A stretch of DNA of 64,000 bases, taken from assembly GCF_042646425.1 (NCBI RefSeq), contig NZ_JBHRTR010000048.1:186001-250000 (forward strand), in the 5' to 3' direction. The notes under the pieces were generated by a model, which had not been told where the DNA came from, searched no databases, and saw only the letters and a program-made list of their open reading frames with translations. This stretch comes from Marinibaculum pumilum (GTDB lineage Bacteria > Pseudomonadota > Alphaproteobacteria > Ferrovibrionales > Ferrovibrionaceae). Shown here one piece after another: positions 34,538 through 42,979 of this stretch. The position numbers and the translations under genes are program-made. Position 1 is the stretch's first letter; each line of letters opens with the position of its first letter.

Positions 34538-36463
34538 TCAGAAGCGGGCGCGGATGCCGGCATAGACGGAACGGTCCGGCGTGCCGATGCCGGCCCGTTC
34601 CTCGTACTGGTGGTTCAGGACGTTCTCCACCCGGCCGAACAGGCTCACGTTCGGGCGCAGGTCGTAGTCGGCGCGCAGGCCGAACACGGTGAAGGGATCG
34701 GACCAGCCGACGAAGTTGCGCTGGCTCGACTGGTAGCGCGCGCTGCCGCCGACCCGCAGCGCATCGGTCACGCCGTAGGAGAGGTCCAGATAGGCCTTGT
34801 GCGCCGGCACGTCGGCCAGCGAGGTGTCGGTGGAGGTGTCGTTGGCGCGGTCGTAGGTATAGCTGCCGCGCACGACGAAGCGGTCGACCGGCTCCGCCGC
34901 CACGGCGAACTCGACACCGTCGGAGCGCACCGTGTCGCGATTGCCATAGCCGCCGGTGGTGCCGAAATAGGGCTGGCAGGCGGCCGGCAGGGTGCGGAAG
35001 CTGTCATAGGCGATCTGGTCGCGGATATCGACCCGGAACAGGGTGGCACTCAGGTCCAGCCGGCCCTGCGGCAGGCTCTGGTCGATGCCGAAGTCGAAGC
35101 CCTTGCTCTTCTCCGGCTTCAGGTCGGAGAAGCCGATGCAGGGATCGTTCAGCTCATAGAGCGACGGCGTGACGAAGCCTGTGCCGTAGCTGCCGCGGAA
35201 CTTCGTGCCCCAGCCAGGCGCGATCCAGTCGGGCAGGAACCAGGCGGCGGTGCCGCGCCAGGTGAACTCGCCGCCGAACTGCTGGTTGTCGTCGTAGCGG
35301 CCACCGACGGTGAGGGTGAGGTTGCGCCACGGCTCCACCTGCGCCTCGCCGAAGGCGGAATTGGTGCCGACCGTGGCATCGATGCTGCCCAGCGCCGGCG
35401 TACCGGCGGAGTTCGGTGCCCGCTGGCGCAGCTGCTGCTCCTCCGTCTCCACGCCGCCGGCCAGGGTGACCCGGTCGGAGACGGCATAGGCGCTGCGCGC
35501 CTCCAGCTTGGTCTTGGTGCCGTCGTAGGTGTCGCCGTTCAGGGTGCCGCGGATATAAGTCCGATGGTGCCAGCTATAGTTCGCGGCGATGGTGGTGGTC
35601 AGCCGGCCGTCCAGCAGGCTGATGTCGCTGCCGGCGCGATAGTACTGCTCCTGCTTCTTGATATAGGTGTCGATCAGGTCGCGGGTCGCGGAATCGCTCG
35701 GCTGGCGCTCCCAGACCCAGCGGCCCTTGGCGAAGGCGGTGACGTTATCACCGATGGCGACCTTGGCCTTGCCCTGCAGCGACTTGGAATGGAAGTCGTC
35801 GGCTTCCGACCCGCCGCGCTTGTCGCTGAAGCTGGAATAGCCGCGGGTGCGGAAGGTGGCGGCATCGGCGCTGAAGGTCACCGGCCCCTGCACCCCGCCC
35901 ACCCCGGCATTGGTGCGGATCTCGCCATAGGAGCCCGCCTCCGCCAGGCCGGAGGCCTGGAACGGCTTCGTCGGGTCCTTTGTGACGATGTTGATCACGC
36001 CGCCGGACGCGTCGGCGCCGTAGAGCGCCGATTGCGGGCCGCGCAGCACCTCGACCGACCGGATCGAATCGACCGGCATGGTGCCGAATTCATAGACCAC
36101 TTGGGCACGCGAGGGGTCGGCGACCTCGATGCCGTCGACGATCACCAGCGTGTTGCGGGGGCCCAGGCCGCGGATCCGGACCGGGGTGGCGGCACCGGTC
36201 GCGCCGTTCGGGCTGACATCGACGCCGGGCAGGGTGTTCAGGGCATCCTGCAGCCGGCTGGTCTGGCGGTCCTCCAGTTCCTCCGCCGTCAGCACCGATA
36301 CCGCGCTGCCGACCTCGTTGATCGGCGTCGGCGTGAGGTTCGGTGTGGTCACGACCACGGGCTCCAGGCGCAGCGGCCGCCCGGCCTCCTGGGCGATGGC
36401 TGTGGATGCGGCGATGCCGGCCAGCAGGATGCCGGCCGCGGAAAGACAGATCTGGCGTGTCAT
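34538..36463 (-). CDS. btuB: TonB-dependent outer-membrane receptor, BtuB-like
   Basis: 641 residues. Signal peptide ending in STAIAQ, a plug domain (VVVTTPNLTPTPINEVG as a TonB-box region, VRIRGLGPRNTLVIVDG), then a beta barrel ending in the aromatic-terminated NVLNHQYEERAG ... GIRARF, where the last Phe is the BAM signal. Barrel size fits BtuB. First gene of a minus-strand operon under a cobalamin riboswitch, which identifies cobalamin or its precursors as cargo. Confidence 0.9.
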   Translation of the reverse strand: MTRQICLSAAGILLAGIAASTAIAQEAGRPLRLEPVVVTTPNLTPTPINEVGSAVSVLTAEELEDRQTSRLQDALNTLPGVDVSPNGATGAATPVRIRGLGPRNTLVIVDGIEVADPSRAQVVYEFGTMPVDSIRSVEVLRGPQSALYGADASGGVINIVTKDPTKPFQASGLAEAGSYGEIRTNAGVGGVQGPVTFSADAATFRTRGYSSFSDKRGGSEADDFHSKSLQGKAKVAIGDNVTAFAKGRWVWERQPSDSATRDLIDTYIKKQEQYYRAGSDISLLDGRLTTTIAANYSWHHRTYIRGTLNGDTYDGTKTKLEARSAYAVSDRVTLAGGVETEEQQLRQRAPNSAGTPALGSIDATVGTNSAFGEAQVEPWRNLTLTVGGRYDDNQQFGGEFTWRGTAAWFLPDWIAPGWGTKFRGSYGTGFVTPSLYELNDPCIGFSDLKPEKSKGFDFGIDQSLPQGRLDLSATLFRVDIRDQIAYDSFRTLPAACQPYFGTTGGYGNRDTVRSDGVEFAVAAEPVDRFVVRGSYTYDRANDTSTDTSLADVPAHKAYLDLSYGVTDALRVGGSARYQSSQRNFVGWSDPFTVFGLRADYDLRPNVSLFGRVENVLNHQYEERAGIGTPDRSVYAGIRARF

Positions 36464-36664
36464 GCGACCCCCGTCGAGACGTCATGGTGGTGCGCATGAC
36501 GCGGACGAGGATCGGCCGCCGGATGGCCGGATTCGGGGTGCGGTTCACCGTCGAGGCCGACCGGAACGGCGGCCGGATGGCCGACGCCGCGCATGCGCAA
36601 TGCATGTCGCCTCGACGGATCGATCCGTGCCCTCGGCAATTCCCGGCCGCGGGACGGGCGACGT

Positions 36665-36882
36665 CGACGGCAGGTCTCCTGGCTCGCGGGTCGTCGTCGC
36701 CGGTCCGGCCTTCCCGCCGGGGCGCGGCTTGCGCCGCCTGCCGGCAGTGGCATGTCGGTGGACCGGGACTCGCCGCCTACAGTTGCGGGTACAGCTGCAG
36801 ATTTGGCCATGCGCCACCAGGGGCGGGGCCGCACTGCATTCCCTTTTCATCCCGGCCGGATTTCGTACCGGGACACCGTCAG
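36665..36882 (-). ncRNA. cobalamin riboswitch upstream of btuB
   Basis: On the minus strand the order is GGGAATGCAG near 36840, TACCCGCAACTGTAGGCGGCG at about 36772-36792, ATGCCACTGCCGGC near 36748, GGGAAGGCCGGACC near 36712, and AGCCAGGAGACCTGCC at 36669-36684. It lies in the 520-bp gap between btuB and the divergent LysR gene and should repress uptake when B12 is plentiful. The remaining 200 bp between it and btuB show no other feature. Confidence 0.9.
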
Positions 36883-36889
36883 GCACGAG

Positions 36890-36918
36890 TCTATGCCGAA
36901 GCGGGGTACGGCCGTCAA
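36890..36918 (-). promoter_or_regulatory. candidate promoter for the btuB operon
   Basis: On the minus strand TTGACG (36918-36913) and CATAGA (36895-36890) are separated by exactly 17 bp and lie immediately before the riboswitch. Confidence 0.55.
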
Positions 36919-36984
36919 TCGCCAAGGTCGCTCTCGGCGATTCCGCCTTGTCGCGCGAATCCGGCGGCGCGATAGTGCGCGGGC

Positions 36985-37854
36985 ATGGATGTCGAGCTGG
37001 CGCGCACTTTCCTGGCGGTGATCGACAGCGGCAGCTTCGTGGAGGCGGCCGCGCGGCTGCACGTCACCCAGTCCACCGTCAGCATGCGGGTGAAGACCCT
37101 GGAGGCGCAGCTCGGCAAGACCCTGTTCGAGCGCAACAAGTCCGGCGCCACCCTGACCGCCGCAGGGCAGCAGTTCCAGAAACATGCTCTGGCCTTCGTC
37201 CGGGTCTGGCAGCAGGCGCGGCTGGAGGTCTCCCTGCCGGCCGGCTACGACGCCGCGCTCACCGTCGGCGGCACCTACAGCCTGTGGGACGGTTTCCTGC
37301 TGCCATGGGTCACCCGCATGCGGCGCAGTGCGCCGGCGATCGCGATCCGCACCGAACTCGGCACCTCCGCCGCCCTGATGCAGCACCTGGTGGGGGGCAT
37401 GCTCGATGTCGGGGTGATGTATACGCCGGAACGGCGGCCCGGCCTGGAGGTGGAGCTGCTGTTCGAGGAACGGCTGGTCCTGGTCTCCAGCGAGAAGCGG
37501 TCGCGCGGCCGGGCCGGCCAGGGCTATCTGGGCCGCAACTATGTCTACATAGACTGGGGTCCGGAATTCCAGGCCGACCACGGCCTGGCCTTCCCCGACC
37601 TGTCGACCCCGGGGCTGTACATGGAGCTGGGCTCGCTGGGCCTGGACTACCTGCTGGCCAACCCGGCTTCCGGCTATTTCCCGCACCGCCTGGCCGCGCC
37701 GCACCTGGCCAGCGGCGCGCTGCGGCTGGTGGCGCAGGCGCCGGTCTTCGCCTATCCGGCCTATATGGTGTTCCCGCAGGATGCTGCCGGCAGCGGCCTG
37801 GAACGGGCATTGCGCACCCTGCGCCGCAGCGCCGCGCAGCTGGCGGAGGGGTAG
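36985..37854 (+). CDS. LysR-family transcriptional regulator
   Basis: 289 residues with N-terminal winged HTH (ARTFLAVIDSGSFVEAAARL, VTQSTVSMRVKTLE) and a substrate-binding domain. Only about 130 bp separates it from a downstream ATP-grasp-like gene on the same strand, but they are not clearly one transcript. It is divergent from btuB. Target genes are not evident. Confidence 0.85.
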   Translation: MDVELARTFLAVIDSGSFVEAAARLHVTQSTVSMRVKTLEAQLGKTLFERNKSGATLTAAGQQFQKHALAFVRVWQQARLEVSLPAGYDAALTVGGTYSLWDGFLLPWVTRMRRSAPAIAIRTELGTSAALMQHLVGGMLDVGVMYTPERRPGLEVELLFEERLVLVSSEKRSRGRAGQGYLGRNYVYIDWGPEFQADHGLAFPDLSTPGLYMELGSLGLDYLLANPASGYFPHRLAAPHLASGALRLVAQAPVFAYPAYMVFPQDAAGSGLERALRTLRRSAAQLAEG

Positions 37855-37985
37855 GGGCGCCCGCGCAACAATGTGGCCATTCGCCGGCAACCGTCGGATG
37901 ATGGCGCCACAGGTCCCGTTGCCCGCCGTCCCGGCCGATGCGCCGGCCAATGCCGAGAGGTGCGGCCCAGACCGGGGAGACACCG

Positions 37986-38945
37986 ATGCCCATCGTCGAA
38001 CGCGATCCGTGGCGAATGCAGTATTTCGAAGCCGTGCCCTGTCCGGAGGATGTCCTGATCCCCACGGAGGACGGCGATGCCTATCGCTGGTACCCGCAGC
38101 AGCGGTGGATCTACAACAAGCTGCTGATCGCGGAGAGCCAGGGGCTGGATTGCGGCCCGCACGGGCTGGAGCCGGAGCGCTTCCCGGTCTTTTCCAAGCC
38201 GATCTACAACATGCGCGGCATGGGCGCCGGCAGCCGGGTCTTCGCCGATGCCGACGACTACCATGCCGGCCAGCTGCCCGGGCATATGTGGAGCGAACTG
38301 CTGGAAGGCGAGCATGTCAGCACCGACGTCGCGGTGCTGCGCGGCACGCCGGTCTGGTGCCGGCACGTGATCGGCCATGCGGTCGGCGACGGGGTGTTCG
38401 ACCACTGGACCGTGCTGGCCGACCACAAGCCGGAGCTGGAGGCCTATCTGTTCGCATGGATCGGCCGCCTGTTCGGCGGCTATACCGGCATGATGAACTT
38501 CGAGACCATCGGCGGCCGCATCATCGAGGCGCATCTGCGCTTCGCCGACCAATGGCCGGACCTGTACGGGCCGGGCTGGGTGGACTCGCTGGTGGCGCTG
38601 TACCAGCGCGGCGAATGGACCTTCCGGGAAGAGGATGCGCCGACGCACGACGGCTACAGCGTGGTGCTGTTCGGCGCCCACGGGCCGGTCTACCGGCCGC
38701 CGCCCGCGGATGTCGTCGAGCAGATCCGTGCGCAGCCGGAGGTCGCCTCGGTGCAGATCACCTTCCATCCGGACAAGCCGCCGGAGCAGCATTCGATGCC
38801 GCCCGGCGGTTTCCGGCTGGCGATCGTCAACTGCTGGGACCTGGAAGCCGGCCAACGCTACCGCGAACAGCTTGCGCTCGCCTTCTGGACGGCGCAGAAG
38901 CTGGGGCCGCGGCGCCGCGGCCGCCACCGGCAGGGCGCCGCATGA
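37986..38945 (+). CDS. ATP-grasp-fold protein, divergent
   Basis: About 319 residues. FPVFSKPIYNMRGMG looks like the ATP-binding Lys loop, ELLEGEHVSTDVAVL like the central acidic strand, and GYTGMMNFETIGGRIIEAH resembles the metal-binding NxE strand of ATP-grasp enzymes. An N-terminal pre-ATP-grasp domain is not recognisable, so the protein may be a minimal or degenerate ligase. It lies 28 bp before the S15-type hydrolase on the same strand. The fold is a motif-level call; the substrate is unknown. Confidence 0.45.
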   Translation: MPIVERDPWRMQYFEAVPCPEDVLIPTEDGDAYRWYPQQRWIYNKLLIAESQGLDCGPHGLEPERFPVFSKPIYNMRGMGAGSRVFADADDYHAGQLPGHMWSELLEGEHVSTDVAVLRGTPVWCRHVIGHAVGDGVFDHWTVLADHKPELEAYLFAWIGRLFGGYTGMMNFETIGGRIIEAHLRFADQWPDLYGPGWVDSLVALYQRGEWTFREEDAPTHDGYSVVLFGAHGPVYRPPPADVVEQIRAQPEVASVQITFHPDKPPEQHSMPPGGFRLAIVNCWDLEAGQRYREQLALAFWTAQKLGPRRRGRHRQGAA

Positions 38946-38973
38946 CCATGTTTCGCGGCGGCAGGGGGGCTGC

Positions 38974-41034
38974 TTGACCCGTATCGTGACGGAATTCCCG
39001 CACCCGGTGCGGGAGGTGGAGAATGCCTGGATCCCGCTGGCCGACGGCACAAGGCTGGCGGCCCGGCTCTGGCTGCCGGAGAGCGGGCGGCCGGTCGCCG
39101 TGGTGCTGGAATATCTGCCCTATCGCAAGCGCGACATGACCCGGCGGCGCGACGACCAGATGCACCGCTGGTTCGCCGGCCATGGCATTGCCTGCGCCCG
39201 TGTCGACATCCGCGGCACCGGCGATTCCGAAGGTCTGTTCATCGACGAATACAGCCGGCAGGAGCATGAGGATGCCCTGCAGGTGATCGCCTGGCTGGCG
39301 GCGCAGCCCTGGTGCAGCGGCGCCGTCGGCATGATCGGCATCTCATGGGGCGGCTTCAACGCGCTGCAGATCGCGGCGCTGCGGCCGCCGGCCCTGAAGG
39401 CGGTGATCACGCTCTGCGCCAGCGACGACCGCTATGCCGACGATGCCCACTACATGGGCGGCTGCCTGCTGATGGAGAACCTGCAATGGGGCTCCATCCT
39501 GATGCACTACGCCGCCTTTCCGCCGGATCCGGAGCTGTTCGGCGCGGAAGGCGGCCAAGATGGCTGGCAGGACGCCTGGGCCGCCCGGCTGGCGGCGGTG
39601 CAGCCCTATCCGGCGGTCTGGATGGGCCATCCGACCCGCGACGCCTATTGGCGCCACGGGTCCGTCTGCGAGAATTTCGAGGCGATCGCCTGTCCGGTGC
39701 TGGCGGTTGGCGGCTGGGCCGACGGCTATTCCAACGCGGTGCCGCGACTGCTGGCCGGCCTGAAGGTGCCGTGCCGCGGCATCGTCGGGCCCTGGGCCCA
39801 TGTCTTTCCCTACGATCCGCTGCCGGGGCCGGCGATCGGCTTCCTGCAGGAGGCGCTGACCTGGTGGCGCGCCTGGCTGGAGGGCGAGGGGCAGGAGGCG
39901 GCGATGGCCGGGCCGCGCTACCGTGCCTGGATGCAGGACAGCGTGCCGCCGCAGCCGCACTATGCGGAGCGACCGGGCCGCTGGGTGGCGGAGGACAGCT
40001 GGCCCAGCCCGCGCATCCGGCCGCTGGACCTGCACCTGACCGGCGCCGGGCTGCGCCCGGACTCCGATCATGGACCCACAGCCGCGACTGAGCTGTCGAT
40101 CCAGTCGCCGCAGGTCACCGGCTTCTTCGGCGGCGAATGGTGCGCCTTCGGCGCCGATGGCGAGATGCCGGTGGACCAGCGCCCCGACGACGGCCGCTCG
40201 CTCTGCTTCGACACCGTGCCGCTGGACGCGCCGATGGAGATCCTGGGCGCGCCGGAGGTCTGGCTGCAGGTTGCGGTGGACCGGCCGACCGCCTTCCTGG
40301 CGGTGCGGCTGTGCGACGTCTTTCCCGACGGCACCTCAGCCCGGGTGAGCTTCGGCATCCTGAACCTCTGCCATCGCCTGGGTCATGACCGGGTGGCGCC
40401 GGCGGTTCCCGGTGCACCGATGAAGGTGCATCTGCGGCTGAACGACATCGCCCACCGCTTTCCGGCCGGCCATGTGGTCCGGCTGGCGGTCTCCACCGCC
40501 TACTGGCCGATGGTCTGGCCCTCGCCGCAGGCGGTGACGGCGCGGCTCCTCACCGCCGGCAGCCGGCTGGTCCTGCCGGTGCGGCCGGAGGATCCGGCCG
40601 ATGCCGACCTGCCGCCCTTCCCGCCGGCAGAGATGGCGGCGACCGACGAGCATATCGGCCTGCACCCGGCCCGCTTCCGCCGTACCATCGAACGCGACCT
40701 GGTCACCGGCGACACGGTCTACACCCTGCTGGACGAGGCGGCGGAACTGGGCGAGGGGGCGCTGGTGCGGATCGAGGCGATCGGCCTGGACGTCGCCTCC
40801 AGCTATCTGAAGCGCTGCCGGATCGAGGACCAGGATCCGACCCATGCGGCGGCGGAGGTGGTGCAGCGCACCCGGCTGTCGCGCGGCAGCTGGCAGGTGC
40901 GGCTGGAAACGCGCACCCGCCTGACCGCGGACCACGACACCTTCCGCTTCCATGCCGAGCAGGAGGCGTTCGAGGGCGAGCGCAGCGTCAGCCTGCGCAC
41001 CTGGGACCTGCCGATCCGCCGCAGCGGGCTGTAG
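38974..41034 (+). CDS. CocE/NonD-family (S15-type) hydrolase
   Basis: 686 residues: alpha/beta hydrolase with nucleophile Ser124 in GISWGGFNAL, VDIRGTGDSEGLF before it, GWADGYSNAV carrying the acidic residue, and GPWAHVFPYD the His; then the jelly-roll domain of X-Pro dipeptidyl-peptidases and cocaine esterase (LQVAVDRPTAFLAVRLCDV). It cleaves acyl or peptidyl bonds in the cytoplasm. TTG at 38974 follows a GGGGGG stretch; GTG at 38986 is an alternative. It is convergent with the ATP-grasp ligase 7 bp away. Confidence 0.8.
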   Translation: MTRIVTEFPHPVREVENAWIPLADGTRLAARLWLPESGRPVAVVLEYLPYRKRDMTRRRDDQMHRWFAGHGIACARVDIRGTGDSEGLFIDEYSRQEHEDALQVIAWLAAQPWCSGAVGMIGISWGGFNALQIAALRPPALKAVITLCASDDRYADDAHYMGGCLLMENLQWGSILMHYAAFPPDPELFGAEGGQDGWQDAWAARLAAVQPYPAVWMGHPTRDAYWRHGSVCENFEAIACPVLAVGGWADGYSNAVPRLLAGLKVPCRGIVGPWAHVFPYDPLPGPAIGFLQEALTWWRAWLEGEGQEAAMAGPRYRAWMQDSVPPQPHYAERPGRWVAEDSWPSPRIRPLDLHLTGAGLRPDSDHGPTAATELSIQSPQVTGFFGGEWCAFGADGEMPVDQRPDDGRSLCFDTVPLDAPMEILGAPEVWLQVAVDRPTAFLAVRLCDVFPDGTSARVSFGILNLCHRLGHDRVAPAVPGAPMKVHLRLNDIAHRFPAGHVVRLAVSTAYWPMVWPSPQAVTARLLTAGSRLVLPVRPEDPADADLPPFPPAEMAATDEHIGLHPARFRRTIERDLVTGDTVYTLLDEAAELGEGALVRIEAIGLDVASSYLKRCRIEDQDPTHAAAEVVQRTRLSRGSWQVRLETRTRLTADHDTFRFHAEQEAFEGERSVSLRTWDLPIRRSGL

Positions 41035-41041
41035 CCGCGGT

Positions 41042-42097
41042 TCAGGCGATCGCCGGCCGGCTGCGGGCGAGCGCGGTATCCAGGATCGCCCCCAGCAGGG
41101 CGGGATAGTCCATGCCGCCGAAGCCGGCCATCAGGGCGAGCTTGCCGTCGTAGCACCAGGCGGGGTTCGGGTTGACCTCCAGCAGCTTGATGCGGCCGGC
41201 GGCATCGGTGCGGAAGTCGAAGCGGCCATAGTCGCGCAGCCCCAGGCGGCGGAACAGCCGGCGGGCGTGGCCGGCCAGTTCCGCCTGTGCCGCGGCGGGC
41301 AATTCGGCCGGCAGGTAGCGGATGTCCGTCCAGTAGGGCGATGCCGGGTCGGTCTTGGATTCGAAGCCCAGGATCTGCGGCAGGTCCGCCGGCAGGCCGC
41401 TATAGTCGACCCGCAGCGGGGTCAGCGCCTGCAGGCCGGTTTCCGGATTGCCGATCAGGCCGATGCCGTACTCCGCGCCCGGCAGGAATTCCTGCGCCAG
41501 CACCGGCTCTCCCGGAAAGTCGCGGGCGAGTCGCGCCAGCTGGGCCTCCGCGGCGGCGGCATCGCCGACCACCGCGCCCTTGGTGATGCCCGTCGATCCG
41601 TCGGCACGACAGGGCTTCAGCAGGGCCGGGTAGGACAGGTCGGCGACCGGCATCGCCGCGGCATCCTCGGCAAAGCGCTCCTCCGGCACCGGCACCTGCA
41701 GGCCCTGTGCCGCCAGGCGGACCAGGGCCTTGTCGAAACAGGTGACCATCGCCTGCGGGCCGGCGCCGCTGTAGGGGATGCCCAGCAGATCCAGATAGGC
41801 GGCGATGTGCAGTTCGCGGTCGGGGCGGTTGCCGTAGCCGGTATCGCAGAAGTTCACCGCGAAGTCCGGCGGGTCGTTGGCCAGATCGTCCAGCAGGGTG
41901 GCATGCCGATCCAGGAAGCGGAATCGCACCTCCGCGCGGCGGCTGTCGGCGGCGGCCTGCAGGGCCTCGCGCATCAGGCGGCGGGCATGATGGTCTTCCG
42001 CCGACCAGGCGCCGTCCAGCTTGGTCCGGTCCGACAGGCGCGGGTCGCCCAGCAGGACGGCGATATCCCTGGGCCAGGGTTCGGCTTCGTCGCTCAT
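41042..42097 (-). CDS. D-alanine-D-alanine ligase-like ATP-grasp enzyme
   Basis: 351 residues. N-terminal Rossmann-like part, then YPALLKPCRADGSTGI, AQEFLPGAEYGIGLIG, and the catalytic end FDFRTDAAGRIKLLEVNPNPAW with the Glu/Asn metal ligands, as in DdlB-type ligases. It differs from cell-wall Ddl in context: no mur or fts genes, but a 23-residue basic micro-ORF 84 bp upstream on the same strand with a hairpin between. It may ligate amino acids or short peptides; not assigned. Confidence 0.75.
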   Translation of the reverse strand: MSDEAEPWPRDIAVLLGDPRLSDRTKLDGAWSAEDHHARRLMREALQAAADSRRAEVRFRFLDRHATLLDDLANDPPDFAVNFCDTGYGNRPDRELHIAAYLDLLGIPYSGAGPQAMVTCFDKALVRLAAQGLQVPVPEERFAEDAAAMPVADLSYPALLKPCRADGSTGITKGAVVGDAAAAEAQLARLARDFPGEPVLAQEFLPGAEYGIGLIGNPETGLQALTPLRVDYSGLPADLPQILGFESKTDPASPYWTDIRYLPAELPAAAQAELAGHARRLFRRLGLRDYGRFDFRTDAAGRIKLLEVNPNPAWCYDGKLALMAGFGGMDYPALLGAILDTALARSRPAIA

Positions 42098-42147
42098 GGG
42101 TCCAGTATAAGGGGATTGCGGGGAGCAGGGGCGAGGCAGGCCGGCGC

Positions 42148-42174
42148 GCCCCGGCGGGTGCGACCCGCCGGGGC
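42148..42174 (-). terminator. strong hairpin between micro-ORF and ATP-grasp gene
   Basis: A perfect 12-bp stem (42148-42159 with 42163-42174) and a 3-nt loop, all G/C apart from one A:T pair. No T-run follows on either strand, so it may be an attenuator or mRNA-stabilising hairpin rather than a full terminator. Confidence 0.45.
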
Positions 42175-42181
42175 AGCTTCG

Positions 42182-42253
42182 TCACTTCTTGCCGGACTTG
42201 GGGGCAGCCGGCTTTCCGGCCGGGGCCGGCTTCGCCTCAGGCTTCTTCGCCAT
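42182..42253 (-). CDS. 23-residue Lys/Ala/Pro-rich micro-ORF
   Basis: ATG at 42251-42253 with AGGAG 8 bp upstream opens 23 codons ending in TGA. The peptide starts MAKKPEAKPAP and ends KSGKK; it has eight Lys, six Pro, five Ala, one Glu and one Ser. A consensus ribosome-binding site and the absence of a competing frame make translation likely. It precedes the ATP-grasp ligase on the same strand, and a hairpin lies between. It could be a histone-H1-like basic peptide or a substrate of the ligase; the latter is speculation. Confidence 0.4.
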   Translation of the reverse strand: MAKKPEAKPAPAGKPAAPKSGKK

Positions 42254-42267
42254 TGGAGTGCTCCTGT

Positions 42268-42291
42268 GCGATGACGGAAATTCGTCATCGC
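42268..42291. promoter_or_regulatory. perfect palindrome in the micro-ORF leader
   Basis: GCGATGACG and CGTCATCGC, 9 bp each, flank GAAATT. It lies immediately upstream of the AGGAG ribosome-binding site of the micro-ORF, so it could be an operator or an RNA hairpin affecting translation. The next 50 bp upstream contain an unusually AT-rich patch (ATATTTTT, CATATCG). Confidence 0.4.
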
Positions 42292-42380
42292 CGTGAAGGA
42301 TCCTTCCCGCCCCGCCATCCGGCAAACGAATATTTTTGGCGCTTCATATCGAAGAATGCGATGGAAACCGGCCCGCGCAC

Positions 42381-42857
42381 CTACTCCTCCCGCCTCTTTT
42401 CCAGTCGCGCCAGCAGGGCCAGGGTCGCCACCGCGAACAGGGTGGTCAGGATGGCCAGGCCGTAGAAGCCCAGGCCTACACCGGCGCCGATCGCCGCGGT
42501 CAGCCACAGGGTGACACCGGTGGTCAGTCCGGAAACCTGGCCACGGCTCGCGATCACCGTCCCCGCAGCCAGCACCGCGGCGGCGCCGGAGATCGCCTCG
42601 AAGACGCGCAGCGGATCGACGCGCAGCGCGTCGGACAGGCCGGAGGCAGCGTCGACGGTGTCGACGGCATGCATGGACAGGAGGGAAAAGGCTGCGGCGG
42701 CAAGGGCGGTCAGCATGTTGGTCCGCAGGCCGGCGGCCTTCTGCTGCATCTCGCGCTCGAAGCCGATCACGGCCCCGAGCGCGCAGGCGAGCGCCAGCCG
42801 CCCGACCACCGTCCAGGGCGGGATCTTGAACAGGGCGTCGACCAGGCCGTCCATCAT
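42381..42857 (-). CDS. MgtC/SapB-family membrane protein
   Basis: About 158 residues. LALACALGAVIGFEREMQQKAAGLRTNML is the family signature, followed by RVFEAISGAAAVLAAGTVI, then three or four helices. Family members influence Mg2+ homeostasis and virulence. ATG at 42857 (MMDG) is used; the ORF open to 42971 crosses the promoter region of the divergent CBS gene. No obvious ribosome-binding site is seen. Confidence 0.7.
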   Translation of the reverse strand: MMDGLVDALFKIPPWTVVGRLALACALGAVIGFEREMQQKAAGLRTNMLTALAAAAFSLLSMHAVDTVDAASGLSDALRVDPLRVFEAISGAAAVLAAGTVIASRGQVSGLTTGVTLWLTAAIGAGVGLGFYGLAILTTLFAVATLALLARLEKRREE

Positions 42858-42916
42858 GTGAACGTAACGACGGAACGCAGCCGCGGTTCCGGCGCGGAAC
42901 TTCGCCCCCGCCCGAT

Positions 42917-42956
42917 GGGTTTCCCCAAGGATCTGGGGGTTTCCCCGGAGATTTGG
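42917..42956. repeat. two 20-bp direct repeats in a divergent promoter region
   Basis: GGGTTTCCCC occurs at 42917-42926 and 42937-42946; extended to 20 bp the two units match at 16 positions. They lie between the divergent mgtC-like and CBS-protein genes and repeat at two helical turns, so they may be a regulator's tandem site. Confidence 0.5.
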
Positions 42957-42979
42957 ATCAACAATCCGCAAGCGTACCG

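Noticed and set aside
42182..42253. Calling the micro-ORF a graspetide precursor
   Set aside because: It has one Glu and no Asp, while known graspetides need several acidic side chains; only the gene arrangement suggests a link.
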